A program made the position numbers and the translations under genes. The notes below the pieces were generated by a model that was not told the origin of the DNA, did no database searches, and saw only the letters and a program-made list of their open reading frames with translations. This document shows positions 33,001 through 43,024 of a stretch of DNA of 64,000 nt, piece by piece. Source of the stretch: Pseudogymnoascus destructans (taxonomy: Eukaryota > Ascomycota > Leotiomycetes > Thelebolales > Thelebolaceae); NCBI RefSeq assembly GCF_001641265.1, contig NW_020167560.1:1-64000 (forward strand), given 5' to 3'. Within the stretch, counting starts at the first letter, position 1; the number at the start of each line of letters is the position of its first letter.

Positions 33001-33703
33001 GTTCTGGCAACCTTCTGGTAACCTGGTACCTAAAGGCCAAAGGTTATAGTGTGGAATAGGACATCAACAATATGGGAATGGAGTTATGGAGTTATGGAGT
33101 TATGGCGTCTTGATCAATGAAGTCGCGCCCCGTTTTTAACATAAGTAATGGCTAATCAAACACGTGATATAACTGAGTTGCCAAGACCCATACTAGGTAC
33201 TCAGCAAGTGAGTAATCCTCATTCAACAATACTCGGGACATGAGTGAGTAACTCAGCTGGGTGAGTAAAAATTCTACTACTCGACTCATGAGTACCCAGT
33301 GCGCAGCCTAGGCACCGCGCATCGATATTATCGGGAGGGATGGATTCATCCTGAACCAACTTCTGTAATTACCATCATCCTCAAGGATGGAGTCGATTGC
33401 AAGGATAAGTCAGTGGCTACCTGGTGTGGGTTCATTGAAACCGTGCGCCTCTCGTGGGAGTCTATGGAGCCCGTGCTCAGCTTTCAAACTGTCTGTGGCG
33501 ACCACGGCAGGGTGAGACCATCGGGTGGTGCCCCTCAAAGCTTGGGATGTCCGTTTCTAGAGAGATAAGATCTCTGACATTTTCGCATAGTCGTAGCTTG
33601 CCATGAATGCCAGTGATGGTCTACGACTATCCATTTCTAGTTGTAACTCTCAGATTTACAAGAGACATCACACCCCTCTGTGCCTAATAGACTCTATCGC
33701 AAC
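33001..33703. other. Spacer after the H3 variant, including the right end of the block
   Basis: Holds TTCTGGCAACCTTCTGGTAAC just after the H3 stop, then the GAGTACTCG-rich right end (33185-33312). Beyond it is a plus-strand open stretch (33299-33568) that I do not recognise and do not call as a gene. Confidence 0.4.
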
Positions 33704-33977
33704 ATGAGCAACGTACGAAAACGCCAAAGCCAGAATGCATCTAGAAGGAGAAGCACTTTGACCAACAAGGCCTATGAGTACGCGGAATTATACGGCGCAG
33801 ATGTTGCCTTGATCATCTACCAGAAGGGCTGCTACTACACTTACGTATCTCCTGGTAGTCCATGTTTTCCACCATCCAAGAAAGAAATTGTAGGTTCTCT
33901 TCTGACTTTGACGACTTTTTACTAAATAGTGGCAAGATGAATTCTTTTCCAATCCCAATAAATATGTTGCCACATGA
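33704..33977 (+). CDS. Small MADS-box-like DNA-binding protein
   Basis: Two exons, 33704-33889 and 33930-33977, with an intron GTAGGT to TTTTACTAAATAG, giving 77 residues. The reading contains a SRF/MADS-type core: basic NASRRRSTLTNKAYEYAEL followed by the beta-strand part GADVALIIYQKGCYYTYVS. Short stand-alone MADS-like proteins are known in filamentous fungi. No keratin-like or transactivation region is present. The start Met is the one giving MSNVRKRQSQ; an in-frame Met lies eight codons upstream. Neighbours give no clue to its role. Confidence 0.55.
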
Positions 33978-34352
33978 CACTGACGTGAAATGTCAACGGA
34001 AATGCAATTCAGAAGATCCAGAGCAATTGAGGAGTAAAGAGAAGGGGTGCGAAGATACAAATATTGCCACGGCGCCAAGACGGAATGAGGCCCCCACCAC
34101 ATGAGCAGGTTCATGCACGTAAATCAGACATGTTGCTATGATAGTGTAGAGTATGTATAAGCGACTTTCAATTTATATTTGCTGGCGTTCATCCTCGCCT
34201 GAATCAGGACAGATCATGTCATTAAATTTACGTCTTCTATCTCTTGCATTTGTTAAATCTGCCTGTTCAAATGTGAAGAAGAGACTGCCAATGACGGAAT
34301 GAGATGTTCACCATGGTTAATGGCCAAAAATCGTAACCGATGGGCTGGAAAA

Positions 34353-34432
34353 TCAATGGGTAGAAGGTTATTGGGTGGAGGTTCCATGGGTGGAAGGTTA
34401 TTCGATGGAGGATAAATGGGTGGAGGTTTAAT
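34353..34432. repeat. Short tandem repeat
   Basis: About four imperfect units of the type ATGGGTGGAGGTT(TA)AT. The minus-strand Pro/Asn-rich reading across it is a low-complexity artefact, not a gene. Confidence 0.6.
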
Positions 34433-34775
34433 AGGCACGGCACGAGTGAGCGACGAGGACAGAATAGAGGTGGTTAGTTAACCCCTGTCGATCGAGCCTG
34501 ATTCACCACAGATAGTTCTGATGGCACTTTGGAGGTACGTACCGGTACGTACTGCCTACGTTACCCTGGAGTTGTGAGGATCGGCCTAGGAATAAACAAG
34601 GGCTTTCGCAACCTCTTCAAGCAAAAAGGTCACAAAAGCGCGAACGTTGGCTAAGTTGCAGTGTGAGTCATATTGTTCTATTGCTTTCTATAGTTTCTAT
34701 CCCTAAGATAATGACGTCGTCTTACGAAAGCCCTTTTCCTGCACCCCACTTTGTTCATCATTACTTCCTCTCTTT

Positions 34776-35297
34776 CTATCTCATTCTTGTCAAGCCAGTG
34801 ACAAGAACTTCTGCTGTCTCAGTCCTCACCAGATCATCAAAGCAGTCACGCCAGAGAAAGTATCCCCCTCTTCTTGTTGAAAGATATTTCCCAGAATCAG
34901 CTACTCGTAGAGCCTGTGCATTGACTGCATCCTTCAAAAATGGCGCCTCATGAACTGTGACCCCCTCTTCAGAAAACATCACGACCTGCTGCCGACGATT
35001 GCTGGTATGATGAGAATCTGGTATTGTAGCCTCATGTCAATTTCAGCAAAGTAATATCTACATTCACATGATCAGACATACCTCGGGTGCCGAGTCGTTC
35101 GACATCTCGTGCCTTTGAGCGATATCATCCACCTGCTCAGCTGTTCTAGCTATTCTACTCAGTATCGACTCATTGACAAGAGCATGGTGTGTCTCTTGGG
35201 GGGAGGCTTTGTCATCTTCTGTCCTTCGCTCTAATGGATCCAGGATTTGGGGATCTGATGATTTCATGGTGAAAACTATGTTCCCCTCCGATATCAA
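34776..35297 (-). CDS. Two-exon orphan gene
   Basis: Exon 1 is 35297-35082 and exon 2 is 34985-34776, joined over a 96-bp intron (GTATGT to GGCAGCAG) in phase 0, giving 141 residues. Exon 1 is polar and helical (ESILSRIARTAEQVDDIAQR). Exon 2 has a compact mixed sequence (YLSTRRGGYFLWRDCFDDLV) ending TGLTRMR. No domain is recognised, and there is no signal peptide. The splice pair and the matching composition of both exons are the support. A second Met eleven codons into exon 1 is an alternative start. Confidence 0.4.
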
Positions 35298-35995
35298 TAG
35301 AAAAACTCATTGTTGGAGTAGAGGATCGGTCCGTTTCTTTTAAATCCTCCAGTATTTATATAAATTTCCATTCGGACTCACCGCATGGTTATCTGCCGGG
35401 GAGTTATCGGTATGATCAGGTGGTGCTTAATTTGAGAGGACTTGTGCCTGAAAAGGGCCATATTACGTTTCCTTCTCGCTAAGCTGTCTCAAGATTGAAG
35501 ATGTGTTCGTCACAAAGAACAAGTATCAATAAAGCACTGATCGCCCATACCCATGCCTTCATGAGTGCGCTTAGCCATAAGCACAAGAATTTCTCGGTCC
35601 CCAAGCAGCCGCCTCTTTGCCGCCTGCCGTCACGCTGTGCCCACCCCAAGCTCCGCTCTTAGGTGGTAGTGACAACTGCCTTGCTATCACTAAATCTCCC
35701 CTTGTACCTATGCTCCTACTAATTACAAGCCGGAAACAAAACCCCCTCGGATCCACTTGAAATAAGTTAATTTAGTGCCAAATGAACCCTCACCTGCATT
35801 TTCGAGAAAGTTTCTTACCTGTAGCAGTCACGTGGGAAAGTATGGCTCTCTTATACTTAATGTCACTCTCTAGCTATATTACTCTCTACTCGCCCTAGCA
35901 ATCCTGGTTGCAAATTACTCTGCAATGTCATGATACCGTTGCCATTTTTACTATGCACCCACGTGACTCTCAAAGGAAATGGAACTTCTGACATT
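35298..35995. other. Spacer without recognisable genes
   Basis: Short frames only on both strands; no RNA gene, transposon end or tandem repeat seen. Confidence 0.4.
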
Positions 35996-37382
35996 TTACG
36001 GTAGCTCATTCCCATCAGTGCAGACAACCATCTTCCATGCATGGTAAGTGTGAGACAGATCTTCGGTGGCCTTGCGTTTCAAACCGATGACTCTCTTGGT
36101 TGCATCCGCGTGGAGCTTCGCTACAGATTCATGCATCCTATCAATAGCAAGCTCGTCTTCTGCAATAAGGAGGATTGTGTGTGTCCTATTATTGACGACT
36201 ATCTGAAAGCACATCATTCACATATATGTGTTGAAAGCCCTGATTCCTCTTGTCATGACCAACCGTTCGATGTTATACGGATCCTTTGGATCGACTGCGA
36301 GTGGTGTTAGGTATTTCCAAGTATTGTCCTCCCATTTGACAAGGTTGATGTCTATCTCCCTCTCCAGTCTCCCCCTCTCCAGTCTCTCCCTCTCCAGCCT
36401 TTCCTTCTCCAGCCTCTCCTTCTCCAGCCTCTCCATCTCCAGCCGCTCCCTGTCCAGCCGCTCCAACCACGCCTCCCATCGCTTTTTATGTTCCAGAAGC
36501 TTCCGCTTCCACCTTTCACTCTCGGCTGGCGTCGAGCTGCTCGTAGGCTGCTCTGGCTGTCCACCATCACCCATTCCTTCCGCCTGGGTTTGGCTTGGAC
36601 CTGCTTCTGGGACAAACAGGCCCCCGTCATCTTCTGCAGGTTCTAGTGCACTAGGTGGCCAGTCCATTCGGGACCCGACCATGTGCTGTTGACCATCAGG
36701 GCTTGGGCCATGAGGTAAATCTCCGAAGTCTGGAGCAGGAGGGAGAGATGGAGAGCGGCCATGGCTACTACCCTGTGCAGTTGGCCTCCATGTCGGCCAG
36801 CCAAAGAAGGCGAGATAAACTTGTTTTCGGACGAAGAATTTCGTGATGCCTTTGCCTTGCTGGTCACTCTCGTCATGGAGGTGATTGGTAAACCAGAATT
36901 TCCGGTCCTCGTTGAATTTCGGCCTGCGTGGGGTGCCGCATCTATGGGCTATCCCTACTCTGGATCCTGACATAACAAGGGGGGGATGCTTCGATGGTGG
37001 GGTTTGCTCTGCGAGTGCAGCTGGATACTGCTGCAAATGCTTTATCCTGGTACTAGTAAACCCCAGCTGGTCTCCCAGGTCAGCAAAGCGGCGGAGGACG
37101 GCTCGGTCTGCCATCGCTGCCGGCTGCATCACGCGGCCCTCCTTCACTGGTTCCCTCGGCATATCCGCGAAGTGCCGCATGGCATACGCAATGATCTGCC
37201 AGTATCCAAGATCAACTTGGTCTCCGCGCATCCCCTGCCCGTACACAAAAGCATTCTCGGCGACCTGAATCTTAGTCTGGCCATCCATGATCTGAACGCG
37301 GCCGTCCTCTTGATCAACGGGGGAGAATAGTTGCTTAAAGGCATGAGAGATCTGCTTGACGCAGTTCGCAAGACACTCCTGT
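35996..37382 (-). pseudogene. Truncated coiled-coil protein, possibly DUF3723-like
   Basis: The minus-strand frame is open from the P1B boundary (about 37382) to a TGA at 36220-36218, and continues in the same frame to 35996. It contains LGFTSTRIKHLQQYPAALAE, GITKFFVRKQVYLAFFG and a proline-rich middle. A coiled coil built of ERLEK/ERLER heptad-like repeats (about 36345-36480) precedes a C-terminal region with LLIAEDELAIDRMHESV. From memory this layout resembles fungal hypothetical proteins of the DUF3723 type; that is uncertain. The N-terminus is missing, cut by P1B, and the TGA breaks the C-terminus. Confidence 0.45.
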
Positions 37383-38998
37383 CATACTGACATTCGTTGC
37401 ACTCAGTTTGCTATCAAACTCAAGAGCAAACTTAGAAATCTCCTCCTCAAACCTACAAGTTACTATACATATTTTGGCTTGTCACACCTACAACAAGAGC
37501 AATACTACTCAACGATTGCTACAACTCTCTATGATTTATTACACGTCATTGCTCCTTAGTTACTGGGCCGATATGACCACATAGCATATCTCTACAACCC
37601 TCTTTCATTACATGACATAACTCCTTAGTTACTGGGCTAATACTACACATGACATATCTCTATCAACTAGAGGCCTAGGAACATGAACGATAGCTCCAAA
37701 AGCTTCTACAACCGTCTATGATTCATTACACGTCATCGCTCCTTAGTTACCCACAAGATTGGTTAAGTTATGACATAATTTGTCTATAGGGGTACTCTGA
37801 CCTTGGACCTCCTTTCACTTCCTATAGGCTAGGAACCTAGGAGATGGTTCTATGGGATTCTCTTATGTCGACTACAGTTACCAAGCCTGGTTAGTCATGG
37901 AAAGTCTTGGAAAATGAGAGAACTACACTCCTTTAGCATAAATAGGATTGCCCTTTCCTTAAGAAAGGGCAAGCAGACAATACAGTAAATCGACTATCAC
38001 ATACTTCCACCTTTTTTCCAAGCTTCCAAGCATTGATCTTGTTACTCCTTGTTTCTGAAAAGTCAGTGAGGTGCTAACCTCTGACTTATCCCTGAGTTCT
38101 CAGACTCAACATTTGTTACAACTTGTCTAAACCACTCCACTATATCATACACCTGATTGCTGTGTTGTGGAATAGTCTAAGCTACGATCCTTTGTCTCTT
38201 TTTCCTAAGACAGTGTGTTGTCTTAGTAAAATCATCCCTTACTTGGGTGGCTAGATTCTCACATCTGGTGCACCCACCATTACACCTAGTGTGTTGAAGC
38301 GGGCATATGGTCAGCAGATTGAGACCTTCATTAAGGCTCATATCAACCACATTACCAAGGTCGAGTTCTTTCTTGCCTTTAGAGCAGCATATCTGGAATC
38401 CATGACAGCCCAAAACGCCCAGTCCGGGTTCTGCGGAGCTGGCTTAGTGCCTTTCGACCCGCAAGCAGTGCTTTCAAAGCTTGACGTGAGGTTACAGACT
38501 CCAACTCCCTCTAGACCCTCTACTGCCAACACCAACCCTTGGGTGTCCCAGACCCCTTCCAACCCAACTGAAGCTCTTTCACAAACAACCCTCGTTCGAA
38601 ATCGAATTGCCCGTCACCAAGGAAGCTCGCCAACTCCACTCTTCGGGACACTTATTGCATTGGCAAAGGGTACGGAGCGACTAGCAGATGAGAACACCCT
38701 TCTGTCCGCTGAGGTACGTACGCTTCGAGCAGCCAAGGAAGCCCTTAGCAAATGCCGCAGGGCTAAAAAGGCTCGTGGCCATGAAGGAGGTGCACTTATA
38801 GTATAGGATGCATAGGATATTATCGCACAGAAGGATGTGGATGAGCAGGTATGGCGCGACATACGTGTGGTTGGGGGTAGTCACAAGGAGGGGCAACCGT
38901 CTAGGCGATGCTGTGGGATCTGTGGAAAAGCTGGCCATAATGCGCGAACTTGTCAAGAAGCTATAGATATGTCTAGTTCATCTGATTCTACTTAGTTA
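37383..38998 (+). mobile_element. Pogo-like element P1B, internally deleted
   Basis: About 800 bp of 5' non-coding DNA matches the reverse complement of 2774-3550. It then jumps at about 38276 to the C-terminal third of a DDE transposase. The whole catalytic domain is deleted, so it is a non-autonomous derivative. It truncates the gene at 35996-37382. Confidence 0.75.
38276..38995 (+). pseudogene. Pogo-like transposase C-terminal remnant with zinc knuckle (P1B)
   Basis: Reads LKRAYGQQIETFIKAHINHI (the region after the third catalytic Asp), then AQSGFCGAGLVPFDP, the SRPSTANTNPWVSQTP linker, a helical segment and, after a stop near 38804, the zinc knuckle CCGICGKAGHNARTCQ (CX2CX4HX4C). The three catalytic acids are absent. 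Confidence 0.7.
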
Positions 38999-39025
38999 TA
39001 GTTAATTTAATAATGTGCATGTATA

Positions 39026-40856
39026 ACGAGTCGGCCACCCAAGCGAGTCGGCCACTTTCCACCATTTCCACCATCTTTTACTTTGCAACTATTTCCCTCT
39101 ACCTACAAAAATGGAATCTACTTCAAACGAAAGCCGTATAATCCTAGCAATTGAAGCTCTTAAAAACGACCCTAAACTTACCGAACGAGCTGCAGCAGGT
39201 ATCTATAAGGTTTCCTGGGCGACTTTGGCTAACCGACGCGCTGGAAAACTATCAAGACGCGATATAACTGCAAATGGGAGGAAGTTAACCAATACTGAAG
39301 AGAGTGTGCTTCTTGATCATATTATTGATCTAATTGAGCGAGGATTTCCGCCCCGGCTCGAAGATATACAAGATATGGCCAATCGCCTACTTGGGGTACG
39401 CGATGCAACGCGTGTTGGCTCACAATGGGCAGGGAACTTCGTACGACGCCAACCAGTCCTTAATATGCGTTTTCGACGTCGAATTGACTACCAGAGGGCC
39501 CTAGCTGAAGATCCTAAGATTATACAAGCTTGGTTTGCACTTGTACAGAATACAATTTCAAAATACGGTATTGTCAACTCAGACATCTACAACTTTGATG
39601 AGACTGGGTTTTTGATGGGAATGCTCTTGCATGCTAAGGTTGTAACAACCTCTGATCGACGGGACAGACCTCGTACAAAGCAGCCTGGCAATCGGGAATG
39701 GGTTTCTGTAATCCAGGGTGTATGTGCAGATGGCTGGGCAATGCCGCCATATATCATTGTTAAGGGCAAATATCACCTCCTCTCCTGGTATCCAACGGCC
39801 AATTCCCACCAACCTGGCGGATCCATCCGAGCGAAAATGGCTGGACTACAAACGCTATAGGCCTAGATTGGTTGAATCACTTTGAGGGATGTACTAAGCC
39901 TCGTACAACTGGTGGATATAGACTTCTAATCCTCGACGGCCACAACAGCCACCGGGCTACTGAATTTGACGATTTCTGCAAGCTTAACAATATTATACCG
40001 CTTTGCATGCCTCCCTATTCATCGCATATCCTCCAGCCTCTCGATGTAGGCTGTTTTAGTTCTTTAAAAGCTTCGTATAGCAAGGCAATTGAGCAGATGA
40101 TGCGGAGGCATATAACTCACATTACTAAAGAGGACTTCTTTCCTGCCTTCCAGCAGGCCTTTTTTGCTTCAATGGGAGAAGAGAATGTACGAGCTGGCTT
40201 CTGAGCAACTGGCCTTGTTCCATACGACCCTGAAACAGTAATTTCTCGGCTGGATTTTAAGCCTAGAACGCCTACACCGTCAAACTCTCGGCCAGGAACC
40301 GCTACCTCCTGGGGTCTAAAAATGCCAACTACAGCAATTGAGGCTGTACAAAGCTCTACTACCTTGAAATCTAGGATTGCTAGGCATCAGGGTAGCTCTC
40401 CAACCCATTTATATAACGTAGTTGACGCCCAGGCTAAAGGTATCTCAATGCTAGCACACAGACTAGTCCTTCTTGAAGCTGAGAACCAGGAGCTTTGTAC
40501 AGCAAATGAGCTACTAAGCAATCGCCGGAGGGCTAAAAAGAGCCACCTACAGCTTGGAGGTTCGCTTTCAGCACCTGAAGCTAATGCGATACCGCTAGAA
40601 AAGGGTATAGTTGATGCTAGGAGAGAAAATACACGTAGGGAGGGTAGTTCTACAGAGCGGGCTCAGCTACGTACTCGGCGTTGTGGCAACTGCAGCCAAA
40701 CTGGTCATAATTCGCGAACTTGTCAGGTAGTTTGGGAGACGTCTGAAGATGGCGATTCTGAGTAGTTTTAATTGATTTAAGGCGTTGTAGTTGAATTGAT
40801 TTATATAATATATAGGTGGTCGGTGGAAAGTGGCCGACTCGCTTGGGTGGACTCCT
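39026..40856 (+). mobile_element. Pogo-like element P5
   Basis: Ends carry two direct AAGCGAGTCGGCCA-type units in inverted orientation (39026-39060 and 40822-40856), flanked by TA. One transposase, broken once by a frameshift and once by a stop, fills the interior. Confidence 0.8.
39111..40765 (+). pseudogene. Pogo-like transposase with zinc knuckle (P5)
   Basis: N-terminal HTH (LAIEALKNDPKLTERAAAGI), CENP-B-type HTH, then IYNFDETGFLMGM (first Asp), LLILDGHNSHRATEF (second) and LQPLDVGCFSSLK (third). C-terminal coiled segment and knuckle CGNCSQTGHNSRTCQ. A one-base shift near 39830 separates the first 240 codons from the rest, and an in-frame TGA lies at 40202-40204 where relatives have Arg. 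Otherwise complete; recently inactivated. Confidence 0.8.
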
Positions 40857-40893
40857 TATATATGTACGTTATGTTATGGTTGATTTATTAATA

Positions 40894-40969
40894 TTCAAAG
40901 TAGAATGCCAAGGAAAAGTGTCCAAGTTACTGATAACTTGGACACTTTTCCTTGGCATTCTACTTTGAA
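40894..40969. repeat. Perfect 36-bp-arm hairpin
   Basis: TTCAAAGTAGAATGCCAAGG... runs to 40929, followed by the four-base loop CTGA and an exact reverse complement ending ACTTTGAA at 40969. No mismatch in 36 pairs. It does not match the ends of any element in the window. Confidence 0.9.
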
Positions 40970-41042
40970 CTAAATAAGGATATAGATATTAGCTTACCTA
41001 GTTGTATTTTTTTAGGCCCTTGTATATCTTTAGTATGCCTTG

Positions 41043-41296
41043 TGTAAGGATGCCTTCTCGTCTCTCATTCTAGGGAGTAGACTCCGGGTAGCCGCGGGGT
41101 CACGTGTGATCATTTGGGTGGCCTAACCGAGTCGGAACCGAGTCGGATGGGTTTCGGATACTTGAGAAAATCGACTGACGGGGTTCCCCATCTTTTTCGT
41201 ATCCTTCGTAGTAGACCTATAGGATAGCATCCGTTTAGCCTCCGACTCGCACTTTCATATGCTATTACTGTGAGCCGGGTGCCCTGTGTCCTTACA
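41043..41296. repeat. LTR of the Gypsy A sub-family, no target duplication found
   Basis: 254 bp, TG to CA, same sub-family as 2079-2334. The flanks CCTTG and TCGTG do not match, so a recombination or deletion may have removed one flank. It cuts off the N-terminus of the transposase that follows. Confidence 0.8.
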
Positions 41297-42896
41297 TCGT
41301 GATAGGATAAAAGGAACAGCTCCCCGATGCAACACACCCTCAAATACTCAAAGGCTTACTTCTCAAGAAGAGGAAGCTATCGTACGATACATTCTCGACC
41401 TTGATTCGCATGGATTCCCACCTCAGCCAGCTGCTGTACAAGAAATGGCGGACCTACTCCTCGCTGAATGTGACGCGTCACCTGTAGGTAAGAATTGGAC
41501 CTCGAACTTTATCACGCATTGTACGGAGATTAAAACGAAGTTCGGAGGAAAATACGACTATAAAAGAGCTCTTTGTGAAGATCCAGTGATTATCAGAGAC
41601 TGGTTTAATCTCGTACGAAACACGGTCGCAAAGTACGGAATTCAAGAGGAGGATATATACAACTTTGATGAAGCTGGGTTCTTAATGGGAATGATTGCTA
41701 CTGCTAAAGTAGTCACTAGCTCAGAGTCAAGGAATCGTCCGAAAGCTACACAGCCAGGAAATCGAGAATGGGTGTCAATTATACAAGGAATCAACTCGTA
41801 CGGGTGGTCAATCCCTCCATTCATTATTTTCAAAGGAGCAACCCACCTCTCATCATGGTATAACGATGACGAGGTACAACTCTCCATGTGATTGGGTGAT
41901 TACATTAAGTGAAAACGGGTGGACTACAAATGCAATTGGTTTTGAGTGGATTCAGCATTTTGAGAAACATACTCAGAGTCGTACGAAAGGAGTATATCGT
42001 CTCCTAATTCTTGATGGCCACGAGTCACATATTTCAGTCAAATTCCAACAGTATTGTCAAGAGCACCTAGGGTAATAATTAGGTGCTCTTAACAATACTG
42101 TTGGAATTTACCCTCTGTATTCCCCCACATTCATCACACCTCCTCCAGCCTCTTGATGTTGGGTGTTTTAGCCCACTAAAGTCCTCGTACGGAAAGCAGG
42201 TCGAGGGTCTAGTACGACTCCGTATTCACCATATCACAAAGCTTGAGTTCCTCTCTGCCTTTAAAGAAGCGTATAAAGCTGCATTTACAGAGCAGAATAT
42301 TAAGAGTGGCTTTCAAGCAACAGGTAATTATAATAATCTTTATAGTAAATACTACTAACTTAGTTATAGGGTTAGTTCCGTACGATCCAAATACTGTCCT
42401 TTCGCACCTTGATTTTTGACTAAAAACACCAACCCCACCACCTGTTGAAAAGGAGACTTGGACCTCAAAGACACCCCAGAATGCGACTGAAGTTGAATTC
42501 CAAACAACACACCTTAAGAATCGAATCGTACGACATCAGAATAGCTCTCCAAGTTCAATAAATGAGGCATTTAACCAGCTTGCTAAAGGAGGTCAAATAA
42601 TGGCCCATTCATTTACACTCCTTAAAGCTGAAGTCAAGGCGCTACAGCAGGCGAATGCGCTCAAAAAGCGAAGGGCAAACAAGCGAAGGAAGCGTATTCA
42701 ATTAGGTGGAAGCCTGACAATTGAGGAAGGAGATGAGCTCGTACGGAGTACTCAAACTCAGGAGGAGGAGGGTGGTGATGCCACACAGGGTCAGCGCAGG
42801 AAAGGGAAACCACGACGATGTGGCACATGTAATCAAGTTGGACATAATGCTCGTACGTGCAAAGAGGTATTAGATTCAATTACTGTAGATAGCTAG
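41297..42896 (+). pseudogene. Pogo-like transposase with zinc knuckle (P6)
   Basis: Reads from RLTSQEEEAIVRYILDLDSH through IYNFDEAGFLMGM (here DEAG instead of DETG after the first Asp), LLILDGHESH and LQPLDVGCF to the knuckle CGTCNQVGHNARTCK. Broken by a frameshift near 41870, a fold-back insertion at 42040-42109, and an insertion of non-coding bases near 42328-42370 that could be an intron or degeneration. Not functional. Confidence 0.75.
42040..42109. repeat. Fold-back inverted duplication inside P6 transposase
   Basis: A 30-bp segment of coding sequence (AAATTCCAACAGTATTG...) is followed by a 10-bp loop and its own reverse complement with one mismatch. Normal coding resumes after it. It introduces a stop and frame break. 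Confidence 0.9.
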
Positions 42897-43024
42897 AGTG
42901 TTTTAAAGGGTTGTTGTTATAATATACCTACGAAGTTGTATTTTGGTGGTTATTTTGCACGGTTCGACCGGGTGCACGGTTCGATTGGGAAATACATTAT
43001 ATGCTTTATAAATAATCATGATTA

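Larger units (their letters stand above)
23437..33312. mobile_element. Repeat-bounded block carrying hAT remnants, an acidic-protein gene and an H3 variant
   Basis: The left end (GTGCGTAGGCTGAGCACT, 23430s) and the reverse complement of the right end (GTGCCTAGGCTGCGCACT, to 33312) match in 16 of 18 bases. Both are followed inward by about 100-150 bp dense in GAGTA/TACTC words, a shared TACTCAGCTGGGTGAGTA word, and then TATCACGTG. Inside are hAT-derived fragments, two divergent intron-rich genes, and later insertions (two solo LTRs, one pogo, one hAT). I could not find an exact target duplication, so an old transposon is inferred, not shown. Length without the dated insertions is roughly 5 kb. 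Confidence 0.45.
41297..42988 (+). mobile_element. Pogo-like element P6, left-truncated
   Basis: Begins inside the transposase directly after the LTR at 41296. Its right end holds two direct copies of GCACGGTTCGAYYGG (42957-42971 and 42974-42988), the same two-unit end design as the other pogo families. Confidence 0.7.

Noticed and set aside
33299..33568. 89-codon plus-strand open frame
   Set aside because: No domain, no intron or start context, begins inside the repeat-rich end of the block; not enough support for a gene.
34253..34438. Pro/Asn-rich minus-strand frame as a cell-wall-like protein
   Set aside because: It is a translation of a four-unit tandem repeat; no signal peptide or continuation.
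36228..36692. Ser/Leu-rich plus-strand open frame
   Set aside because: Mirror image of the ERLEK coiled-coil repeat on the minus strand.
42957..42988. GGTTCGA words suggesting a tRNA B box
   Set aside because: No acceptor stem or A box nearby; the word is tandemly repeated and forms the end of the P6 transposon.
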